Origin: an uncultured Spirochaetales bacterium
GTDB lineage: Bacteria > Spirochaetota > Spirochaetia > Sphaerochaetales > Sphaerochaetaceae
Direction: 5' to 3'
Length of the DNA: 11,522 nucleotides
Assembly: GCA_934247875.1 (NCBI GenBank)
Contig: CAKQJZ010000062.1
Span: 1 to 11,522 of the forward strand
Position numbers and translations under genes: made by a program. Every line of letters starts with the position of its first letter. Position 1 is the stretch's first letter. The notes beneath the pieces were generated by a model, which worked only from the letters and a program-made list of their open reading frames with translations, did no database searches and had not been told where the DNA came from. Below are positions 1-5,398 of this stretch, one piece after another.

Positions 1-81
1 TGCCTGGGAATAGCAACCTCAGGCATCTATATATTTCTTCTAAAAAGCAGTGGAAAAAATTATTTGAGAGTCACAGAATGA
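1..81 (+). CDS. Possible C-terminal end of an upstream gene (partial, unrecognised)
   Basis: Frame 1 is open from the window edge for 26 codons and ends at TGA 79-81. It reads CLGIATSGIYIFLLKSSGKN and then YLRVTE. The first half is hydrophobic enough to be the end of a membrane segment or a buried strand, followed by a polar tail. The piece is too short to assign a family or to prove that it is coding; frame 3 is also open here, running past the rpe start. It is listed because the neighbouring genes are packed so tightly that an upstream gene ending just before rpe would be expected. It could equally be non-coding. Confidence 0.3.
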   Translation, partial: CLGIATSGIYIFLLKSSGKNYLRVTE

Positions 82-100
82 TTATTCTTCCTTATCTCAA
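64..100 (+). repeat. Nested inverted repeat upstream of rpe
   Basis: The outer arms TTGAGA (64-69) and TCTCAA (95-100) are perfect complements. Nested inside are AGAAT (75-79) and ATTCT (84-88) around a 4-nt GATT loop. As RNA this gives a 5-bp hairpin, an internal loop and a 6-bp base, followed by TTTAT. It may be a weak terminator for the upstream gene or an operator for the rpe promoter. The arms are short and AT-rich, so chance is a real alternative. Confidence 0.3.
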
Positions 101-102
101 TT

Positions 103-113
103 TATACTATAAT
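103..113 (+). promoter_or_regulatory. Putative -10 region of an rpe promoter (leaderless type)
   Basis: Two overlapping -10 like hexamers are visible, TATACT (103-108) and a perfect TATAAT (108-113). TATAAT ends 7 nt before the rpe ATG at 121, so transcription would be expected to begin at or within a base or two of the start codon. No Shine-Dalgarno sequence lies in the ten to fifteen bases before the ATG, which fits a leaderless message. No good -35 box is found at 16-18 bp spacing (85-90 is TTCTTC), which weakens the call. Confidence 0.45.
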
Positions 114-120
114 TACATTT

Positions 121-786
121 ATGTCTGTAAAACAATTTCTTATATCTCCATCTATATTAGCTGGTGACTTCTCCCACGCTGCAGATGACTTATACACTAT
201 TGCAGCCTCTGGCACAGATTATGTTCATTTGGATGTAATGGATGGCTCATTTGTTCCTAATATCACATTCGGTCCAAAATTCATCAAAGATCTAAGGTCT
301 TCAAGTGATTTGATTTTCGATGTTCACCTAATGATAGACGAACCAGAAAAGCTGATTCCTGCATTTCTTGATGCAGGTAGCAACATTATAACAATACACG
401 CTGAAGCAACTAACCACCTTTTCAGAGCGTTGTCGCTTATAAAGGCAGGAGGCGCAGAGTGCGGAGTTGCTATCAATCCAGGTACTTCAGTTTCTGTTTT
501 GAGTGCTGTTCTTGATTATGTCGACTATGTCTTAGTCATGACTGTCAATCCAGGCTTTGGCGGACAGCGCTTTATCAAAGAGACAGTAAAGAAGATCAGA
601 GAGCTAGATGATCTTAGGACTGTAAATGGCTATGGCTACTTAATCTCAACAGATGGCGGCATTGCTCTTGATACAGTCAGAGAAGTATATGACGCTGGTG
701 CTGATATGGCAGTCATGGGCTCTGCATTCTTCAAAGAGAGTGACAAAAAAGAATTCCTTGAAAGAGTAGAGGAAGTACTATCATGA
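121..786 (+). CDS. rpe: Ribulose-phosphate 3-epimerase
   Basis: Interconverts D-ribulose 5-phosphate and D-xylulose 5-phosphate in the cytosolic pentose phosphate pathway. The protein has 221 aa, the usual family length for this single TIM barrel. It starts with the expected SPSIL strand (residues 9-13). The metal and acid-base residues are in place: H36 and D38 in HLDVMDG, H69 in FDVHLM, and D178 in STDGGI. The flexible phosphate-side loop VNPGFGGQ is at 142-149 and the C-terminal phosphate-binding GSAFF at 200-204. LAGDF replaces the commoner LSADF/LAADF near the N-terminus, a minor variation. The ATG at 121 is chosen because the conserved first strand follows directly; it has no Shine-Dalgarno sequence and sits just after a -10 box. 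The stop overlaps the dtd start (ATGA), so the two are probably co-transcribed. Confidence 0.97.
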   Translation: MSVKQFLISPSILAGDFSHAADDLYTIAASGTDYVHLDVMDGSFVPNITFGPKFIKDLRSSSDLIFDVHLMIDEPEKLIPAFLDAGSNIITIHAEATNHLFRALSLIKAGGAECGVAINPGTSVSVLSAVLDYVDYVLVMTVNPGFGGQRFIKETVKKIRELDDLRTVNGYGYLISTDGGIALDTVREVYDAGADMAVMGSAFFKESDKKEFLERVEEVLS

Positions 787-1241
787 GAGCTGTAGTGCAA
801 CGTGTCAAGAATGCTAAATGCACAGCCCATGGGAATGTAACAGGTGCAATAGACTCGGGTCTTTTAGTTTATTTTGGCGTTGAGAAGGATGATGAAGAGT
901 CTTTAATTGAGCCTATTATCGATAAGATTATCAATATGAGAATCTTTCCTGATGAAAATTATAAGATGAATTTATCTTTAAAAGATCTAAATCAGGCTAT
1001 TTTATTTATTAGTCAGTTCACTCTTTGCGCAAATGTCTTCAGAGGCAATCGTCCTTCTTTTGATAATGCTAAGAAGAGTGACGAAGCAAAAGCATTCTAT
1101 GAAAAGGGTATAGAACTTCTTAGAAGAAAGGGCATAAAGACCGAAGTCGGAGAGTTTGGTGCTCATATGGAACTTGAGTATTTGAATGATGGTCCTATTA
1201 CTTTTATAGTAGATAGCAGGGATATGAAGAAGAAAAAGTAG
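783..1241 (+). CDS. dtd: D-aminoacyl-tRNA deacylase (D-Tyr-tRNA deacylase)
   Basis: Hydrolyses D-amino acids mischarged onto tRNA (D-Tyr, and Gly on tRNA-Ala), protecting translation from D-residues. The protein has 152 aa, the normal length for the DTD fold, which works as a homodimer. It begins with the hallmark MRAVVQRV. Family motifs are present: SQFTL at 77-81, RGNRPSF at 87-93, FGAHM at 125-129, and the cross-subunit Gly-cisPro motif in NDGPIT at 135-140 (G137, P138). The start overlaps the rpe stop by 4 bp and is preceded by GAGGAAG (769-775) at 7-nt spacing, so translational coupling to rpe is likely. The short lysine-rich end (MKKKK) is unremarkable. The family identity is clear. Confidence 0.96.
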   Translation: MRAVVQRVKNAKCTAHGNVTGAIDSGLLVYFGVEKDDEESLIEPIIDKIINMRIFPDENYKMNLSLKDLNQAILFISQFTLCANVFRGNRPSFDNAKKSDEAKAFYEKGIELLRRKGIKTEVGEFGAHMELEYLNDGPITFIVDSRDMKKKK

Positions 1242-1260
1242 CAGAATTTAATAATTTTGC
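1241..1260 (+). promoter_or_regulatory. Imperfect 20-bp palindrome between dtd and recA
   Basis: GCAGAATT (1241-1248) and AATTTTGC (1253-1260) face each other around TAAT; seven of eight positions pair exactly and one would be a G-U wobble in RNA. It begins on the last base of the dtd stop codon and ends 12 nt before the recA ribosome binding site. A weak promoter reading overlaps it: ATGAAG (1224-1229), 17 bp, then TTTAAT (1247-1252). It could therefore be an operator controlling recA. As RNA it would be a weak AT-rich hairpin without a following U-run, so a terminator is less likely. The regulator is unknown. Confidence 0.4.
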
Positions 1261-1272
1261 ATATATATAAAC

Positions 1273-1278
1273 AGGAGG
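1273..1278 (+). promoter_or_regulatory. Strong ribosome binding site of recA
   Basis: AGGAGG lies 9 nt before the ATG at 1288, a full match to the anti-Shine-Dalgarno core. It fixes the recA start. An AT tract (1261-1271) lies directly before it. A TATAAA at 1266-1271 cannot be the -10 for this gene, because a transcript starting downstream of it would lose this site. Confidence 0.85.
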
Positions 1279-1287
1279 GATTCTGTT

Positions 1288-2322
1288 ATGGCAAAAGTAG
1301 AAGATAACAATAACGGAAAAAGAGAAGCGCTTGAAGCAGCTAGGCTTCAGATAGATAAGGAATTTGGAAAGGGTTCTCTGATGAAGCTTGGAGATAACCG
1401 TGAGATCATGGATGTTGATGTCATCCCTTCTGGCTCACTTCTTCTTGATGAAGCGCTGGGAGTTGGAGGATACCCAAAGGGCAGGATCATAGAAATCTAT
1501 GGACCTGAATCCTCTGGTAAGACAACGCTTGCTCTTCACGCTATAGCTGAAGCTCAGAGAAGCGGCGGCATTGCAGCATTCATCGACGCAGAGCATGCGC
1601 TGGACCCTACATACGCAAAGAATCTAGGCGTCAACATTGATGAGCTTTATGTCTCTCAGCCAGATAATGGTGAGCAGGCTTTAGAGATCACAGAGCGTCT
1701 TGTCAGATCAGGTGCGCTCGACATAGTTGTAGTTGACTCTGTTGCAGCACTAACACCACAGGCAGAAATCGAGGGCGACATGGGCGACAGCCACATGGGA
1801 CTCCAGGCACGTCTGATGTCACAGGCACTTAGAAAGCTTACTGGTATTCTTGCTAAGTCAAATACTACTATCATTTTCATCAACCAGATCAGAATGAAGA
1901 TCGGCGTAATGTTTGGCAACCCTGAGACTACTACAGGTGGCAATGCATTGAAATTCTATGCATCTGTAAGAATGGATGTCAGAAGAATCGAATCAATTGG
2001 CAAGAACAGTGATGAGCTTACAGGTAACAGAGTAAGAGTAAAGATCGTCAAGAATAAGGTTGCGCCTCCATTTAAGAAGTGCGAGCTTGATCTATTATTC
2101 GGAAGCGGTATCTCAAGAGAAGGTTCTCTGCTTGATGCAGCTATCAAGTATGAGCTCATTGAGAAAGCAGGTGCTTGGTATAGCTATAATGGCGAGAAGA
2201 TAGGACAGGGCAGAGATAAGACTCTTGATTATATCAAGACCAATCAGGAGTTCCAGACTGAGCTTGAGACTAAGCTCAGAGAGCTTATGTTCAAAAAAGA
2301 TGAAAAGAAGGACGTTGAGTAA
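1288..2322 (+). CDS. recA: Recombinase RecA
   Basis: ATP-dependent strand exchange protein that forms filaments on single-stranded DNA in recombinational repair and triggers LexA-type self-cleavage where that system exists. The protein has 344 aa, a normal length. The N-terminal polymerisation helix is at about 10-35. Walker A is GPESSGKTT at 72-80, the AEHALDP segment with catalytic E102 follows, and Walker B is VVVDS at 147-151. DNA-binding loop L1 is around 160-171 (GDSHMGLQ) and L2 around 199-218 (NQIRMKIGVMFGNP), with the allosteric Gln at 200. The C-terminal domain ends in a short mixed-charge tail (KKDEKKDVE). No intein or frameshift is present. The gene is set off from dtd by 46 bp holding a palindrome and has a strong ribosome binding site, so it may have its own regulation. 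Its last codons contain the apparent -35 box of scpA. Confidence 0.99.
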   Translation: MAKVEDNNNGKREALEAARLQIDKEFGKGSLMKLGDNREIMDVDVIPSGSLLLDEALGVGGYPKGRIIEIYGPESSGKTTLALHAIAEAQRSGGIAAFIDAEHALDPTYAKNLGVNIDELYVSQPDNGEQALEITERLVRSGALDIVVVDSVAALTPQAEIEGDMGDSHMGLQARLMSQALRKLTGILAKSNTTIIFINQIRMKIGVMFGNPETTTGGNALKFYASVRMDVRRIESIGKNSDELTGNRVRVKIVKNKVAPPFKKCELDLLFGSGISREGSLLDAAIKYELIEKAGAWYSYNGEKIGQGRDKTLDYIKTNQEFQTELETKLRELMFKKDEKKDVE

Positions 2323-2343
2323 GCTTTCAATCTAAATTATACT
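2315..2343 (+). promoter_or_regulatory. Putative scpA promoter, leaderless type, within a dyad
   Basis: TTGAGT (2315-2320, four of six -35 consensus bases) and TATACT (2338-2343, five of six -10 bases) are separated by exactly 17 bp. The -10 ends 8 nt before the scpA ATG at 2352, so the transcript should begin at or next to the start codon. No Shine-Dalgarno sequence precedes that ATG. The -35 sits over the end of recA. The arms TTGAGTA (2315-2321) and TACTCAA (2340-2346) are perfect inverted repeats covering both boxes, so a bound protein or an RNA hairpin could act here. Confidence 0.55.
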
Positions 2344-2351
2344 CAATTTCT

Positions 2352-3338
2352 ATGAGTGAAGAGGTTGATGTAATTCTTAATCCTAAAGAAAAGAGAAGCT
2401 TTCATGTGGATGGAATCCTTGAGAATCATCAGGATTTCGATGGACCACTTGAATTGCTTCTCTATTTGATTCAGGAGAACAAGGCAAATATTTATGATCT
2501 GCCTATAGCACTTATTACAGATCAATTCATTGAATACATCAAAACGCATGAGACAGAGCTTGGCGATTTAGCTGACTTCTATCGTTTAGCTGCTGAGCTG
2601 CTTTATATAAAGACAAAGCTCCTGCTTCCTAATACTACAGCACTTGATGAAGAGTATGAGGACCCTAGAGCAGACCTTGTCGATAGGCTTCTTGACTATC
2701 AGAAATATAAGAGATATACAGAACTGCTTGCTGGAAACGGCGGAGATAATAGACTCAGAATAGAGAGAGGCGAGAACTTCTTTGCTCTCCCATTTGAAGA
2801 CAAGGATCTCTTTGAAGGTGTAACCTTAAATGATTTGAAGTCTACTTTTGCATCTCTATTGCAGAATACTCCGCCATCCAAGATCTTCAATATATATGAA
2901 GAAGTATCATTGAATGAGAAGAAAGCATTGATGATGGAGCTGCTTGAGACAAAAGAATCTATAACAATAGAAGATCTCATTGTCGATAAAACCAATCCTC
3001 TTCACATCATTGTCTCATTTATGGCAATTTTAGAGAGTGTTAAAGATAAGCTTATATTGATAAAGCAAGAGGTTCTCTATGGTTCTATTGTTATAGAGAA
3101 GCGTCCTGAAGAGTGGGACCCTAGAAGCTATGATGAGATTGATAGAGAAGCTGAAGAGATAGAGAAGTCTTATGGGGATGCTAAAGACTTCAATATCCTG
3201 ACTCGCGAAGCAGAACTCAGACTTGAAGATATGATCAGTGAAAACAACGAGCTTAATGAAGAGCTCGATGAAGAAGAAGGGGAAGCTGAGTTTGTCGGAG
3301 ATGAGGAAGAGATAGATCTGGAGGATGACGATGAATGA
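2352..3338 (+). CDS. scpA: Segregation and condensation protein A (kleisin ScpA)
   Basis: Kleisin subunit that bridges the Smc heads and recruits ScpB in the bacterial condensin, which compacts and segregates the chromosome. The N-terminal Smc-neck helices carry the family signature at about 29-62 (DFDGPLELLLYLIQ, then NIYDLPIALITDQFIEY). The region AAELLYIKTKLLLP at 80-93 is also typical. The C-terminal winged-helix part ends near 232-250 (LILIKQEVLYGSIVIEK). With 328 aa it is longer than the usual roughly 250: about 75 residues follow, and the last 32 (297-328) contain 20 Asp/Glu and no basic residue. The start lacks a Shine-Dalgarno sequence but follows a promoter-like -10. An in-frame GTG at 2406, preceded by GAGAAG, is an alternative start that would still keep the conserved core. 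scpB begins inside its final codons. Confidence 0.93.
   Translation: MSEEVDVILNPKEKRSFHVDGILENHQDFDGPLELLLYLIQENKANIYDLPIALITDQFIEYIKTHETELGDLADFYRLAAELLYIKTKLLLPNTTALDEEYEDPRADLVDRLLDYQKYKRYTELLAGNGGDNRLRIERGENFFALPFEDKDLFEGVTLNDLKSTFASLLQNTPPSKIFNIYEEVSLNEKKALMMELLETKESITIEDLIVDKTNPLHIIVSFMAILESVKDKLILIKQEVLYGSIVIEKRPEEWDPRSYDEIDREAEEIEKSYGDAKDFNILTREAELRLEDMISENNELNEELDEEEGEAEFVGDEEEIDLEDDDE
3320..3324 (+). promoter_or_regulatory. Ribosome binding site deciding the scpB start
   Basis: GGAGG inside the acidic 3' end of scpA lies directly against the ATG at 3325 (no spacer) but 6 nt before the ATG at 3331. Normal spacing therefore favours 3331 as the scpB start. The site is read while ribosomes finish scpA, which favours coupling of the two partner proteins. 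Confidence 0.65.
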
Positions 3339-3900
3339 TGAGAGAATGCTGAAAGACGATGAGCGTTTGATTGAGACTATCCTCTATATCGAGAATACTC
3401 CAGTTTCTCTAGAGCGTCTTATCTCACTTTCTAAACTATCTAAAGAAGATGTCTTAGATGCGCTATATGCAATCAAGGAAATCTATGAAGATAGAAACAG
3501 TGGATTGATGCTTTTAGAAGAAGAGGGACTATATTCATTTCAGCCATCCCCTGATCTATATCCAAAGCTAAGACAGAGCTATGGCAGAAAGGTAGATAGA
3601 CGACTCAGTAAAGCTGCACTCGAGACACTTGCTATAGTTGCTTACTCTCAGCCGATTACCAAAAGCGAGATTGATAAGCTTAGAGGAGTAAAATCCTCAG
3701 ATTCAATAGTAAGGCTTTTAAGAGACAGAGATTATATAAAGGTCTCTGGCAGATCAGAAAAGCATGCATGCTTATATTGGACAACACGTAAGTTTTTATA
3801 TGAATTTAAGTTAAAATCGATTTCTGAGTTACCTAAACTCAGTGAAGCTGATAGACTTAAATTCAACAAGGAAGAAGAGAATCAAGGAGAATTATTATAA
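3331..3900 (+). CDS. scpB: Segregation and condensation protein B (ScpB)
   Basis: Dimeric winged-helix partner that binds the middle of the ScpA kleisin in Smc-ScpAB. From the ATG at 3331 the protein has 189 aa, typical for the family; an upstream in-frame ATG at 3325 would add two residues but sits too close to the ribosome binding site. The first winged helix covers the N-terminal half (DERLIETILYIENTPVSLER). The second carries the best signature, LSKAALETLAIVAYSQPITK, followed by a KLRGVKSSDSIVRLL helix. The usual end is present, with YWTTRKFLYEF and then LKSISELPKL. The start overlaps scpA by 8 bp and the stop shares a base with the rluB start (TAATG), so the genes are probably translated as a coupled series. 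The scpA-scpB pairing is the standard arrangement. Confidence 0.96.
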   Translation: MNDERMLKDDERLIETILYIENTPVSLERLISLSKLSKEDVLDALYAIKEIYEDRNSGLMLLEEEGLYSFQPSPDLYPKLRQSYGRKVDRRLSKAALETLAIVAYSQPITKSEIDKLRGVKSSDSIVRLLRDRDYIKVSGRSEKHACLYWTTRKFLYEFKLKSISELPKLSEADRLKFNKEEENQGELL

Positions 3901-4736
3901 TGAGCGACGATATTACATTATTCCCAATGCGTCTTCAGGCTTATATGGCTAAGTGCGGCGTTGGAAGCAGAAGAAGCAGCGAGGAGCTTATAGCCCAGGG
4001 CAGGGTAATGATCAACAATAAGACTGTACGCGAAATGGGCGTAAAAGTAGGCCCAGAAGATATTGTACAGGTTGATGGCGAGACTATTGAGCTTGTTGAG
4101 AAGAAGTACTATATCGCACTCAATAAGCCAAAAGGATATGTATGCACTAACTACGATCCAAATGAGACTCTATATGCGCGTGAGCTCATTGGCATGCGTG
4201 ATATGGATTTGCTTTTCCATGTAGGAAGACTAGATAAGGAATCCAATGGTCTTATCCTGTTTACCAACGATGGACAGTTCGGAAACGCAATGATGCATCC
4301 AAAGTATGAAGTTGAGAAGGAATACATAGTAAAGCTTGATAGACCAGTTGAAATCGAGGACCTCAATAAAGCACTCGACGGCCTCTATATTGATATGCCA
4401 CGCCCATATAGAATCAAGCGCTATGACCTGATTCCTAGAACTAAGCAGTTCATCAAAGTCACACTTACAGAAGGCAAGAACAGAGAGATAAGAAAGATCT
4501 TCTCATTCTTAGGCTATGACGTGAAGTCCCTTACCAGAATCAGAATCGGCTGTGTAGAGCTTGGTGATATGGAGCCTGGGGAATGGAGAAACCTCAGTGC
4601 AAAGGAAATCAGTGGGCTTCTCTCTGGCGCTGGAAACAGCAAAGACGTGAAGAAGGGCAAAGTAAGAGTAGTAAAAGCCAGTGCAGCTGAAGAGCGTGTG
4701 AAGCCTTCAGTCAATGAGAATAGGAGGAAGAGATGA
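3900..4736 (+). CDS. rluB: Ribosomal large-subunit pseudouridine synthase, RluB/RsuA family
   Basis: Converts a specific uridine in rRNA to pseudouridine; RluB acts on 23S rRNA helix 80 in E. coli, but the exact target here is inferred. An S4 RNA-binding domain spans about 11-68 (MRLQAYMAKCGVGSRRSSEEL). The catalytic domain follows, with the motif GRLDKESNGL at 109-118 and nucleophile D112. The conserved KEYIV, with Tyr142, is at 140-144 and EGKNREIRKIF at 191-201. A basic low-complexity tail (about 245-278, ending NRRKR) is typical of RluB-type members. The protein has 278 aa. A ribosome binding site AAGGAG (3884-3889) precedes the ATG. The start overlaps scpB by 1 bp and the end overlaps cmk by 4 bp; scpB-rluB linkage is common in bacteria. 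RsuA, RluE and RluF are close relatives, so the specificity is less sure than the family. Confidence 0.92.
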   Translation: MSDDITLFPMRLQAYMAKCGVGSRRSSEELIAQGRVMINNKTVREMGVKVGPEDIVQVDGETIELVEKKYYIALNKPKGYVCTNYDPNETLYARELIGMRDMDLLFHVGRLDKESNGLILFTNDGQFGNAMMHPKYEVEKEYIVKLDRPVEIEDLNKALDGLYIDMPRPYRIKRYDLIPRTKQFIKVTLTEGKNREIRKIFSFLGYDVKSLTRIRIGCVELGDMEPGEWRNLSAKEISGLLSGAGNSKDVKKGKVRVVKASAAEERVKPSVNENRRKR

Positions 4737-5377
4737 TTGTAGCTATCGATGGCCCTGCAGGAAGCGGAAAAAGCACAGTAGCAAAGACTATTGGAAAGCG
4801 TCTGGGTCTCTATTTTCTCAATACAGGCTCATTTTATAGAGCGCTTACACTTCTTCAGCTAGAAAAAGGCCTGGACCCTCTCGATAAAGATAGTGTTTTA
4901 GAGACAGCTAAGACAATGTCTATAACAATTGAGAGAGGAAATATTTGCTTAAATGGAAAAGATGTAGAGTCTAAACTCCATACAGTAGAAGTTGATAAAT
5001 TTGCATCTCAAGTCTCCTCAGACCCAAGAGTCAGAGAGATCATTACAGACAAAGCACGTGAGATTGCAAAAGGCTTGGATATAATCACTGAAGGCAGAGA
5101 TACGACTACTGTAATATTCCCTGAAGCTGATTATAAGTTCTTTTTGGATGCCTCTCCTGAGGTCAGAGCTGAAAGACGCTATAAAGAACAGAAAGATCAG
5201 GCTAGCTATGATGAAATTCTGAAAGGAATTATTGCACGCGATAAAAATGATAGGGAAAAGCCTGTTGGAGCCTTAAAAATAGCTGATAATGCTATATATA
5301 TAGATACATCTTACTTGACCATGGACCAAGTTTGTGAGAAAGTTGTAAGTGCTATGCAAGAGCATTTAGCAAGGTAA
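4733..5377 (+). CDS. cmk: (d)CMP kinase (cytidylate kinase)
   Basis: Transfers phosphate from ATP to CMP and dCMP in pyrimidine nucleotide recycling. The protein has 214 aa, the usual length. The P-loop is GPAGSGKST at 7-15. The NMP-binding side has NTGSFYRAL at 30-38 (family: DTGxxYRA) and the inserted NMP subdomain NGKDVES around 74-80. The segment EGRDTTTVIFP at 120-130 matches the family GRDxGT motif, except that Thr125 takes the place of the usual Gly. The lid and base contacts are in RDKNDREKPVGA (169-180) and the end has the canonical IYIDTS (188-193). The start overlaps rluB (ATGA) with AGGAGG at 4722-4727, 5 nt before the ATG. The stop is TAA 5375-5377, and the following rpsA lies in the same frame 21 bp on. 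Confidence 0.96.
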   Translation: MIVAIDGPAGSGKSTVAKTIGKRLGLYFLNTGSFYRALTLLQLEKGLDPLDKDSVLETAKTMSITIERGNICLNGKDVESKLHTVEVDKFASQVSSDPRVREIITDKAREIAKGLDIITEGRDTTTVIFPEADYKFFLDASPEVRAERRYKEQKDQASYDEILKGIIARDKNDREKPVGALKIADNAIYIDTSYLTMDQVCEKVVSAMQEHLAR

Positions 5378-5386
5378 TTTAGTAGT

Positions 5387-5391
5387 AGGAG
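5387..5391 (+). promoter_or_regulatory. Ribosome binding site fixing a GTG start for rpsA
   Basis: AGGAG is 7 nt before GTG 5399. The nearest ATG (at 5405) is out of frame, so this site supports a GTG initiation codon for ribosomal protein S1. Confidence 0.8.
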
Positions 5392-5398
5392 TAAAGAA

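Noticed and set aside
1..25. Hairpin TGCCTG (1-6) / CAGGCA (20-25) as a terminator or RNA element
   Set aside because: The stem is six pairs with a 13-nt loop and no clean U-run, and it sits on the window edge inside a possible coding frame.
1257..1274. LexA-box-like sequence before recA (TTG, AT tract, CAG)
   Set aside because: The spacing between the half sites is 12 instead of the 10 of the E. coli consensus, and the left half is TTG rather than CTG. The right half also forms part of the ribosome binding site, so it is more likely chance.
1656..2159. Two reverse-strand open frames inside recA (1656-1943 and 1956-2159)
   Set aside because: They are antisense to highly conserved RecA codons, with Ser/Leu-rich translations typical of shadow frames.
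3325..3327. ATG 3325 as the scpB start
   Set aside because: It directly abuts the GGAGG ribosome binding site with no spacer; the ATG at 3331 has normal 6-nt spacing.
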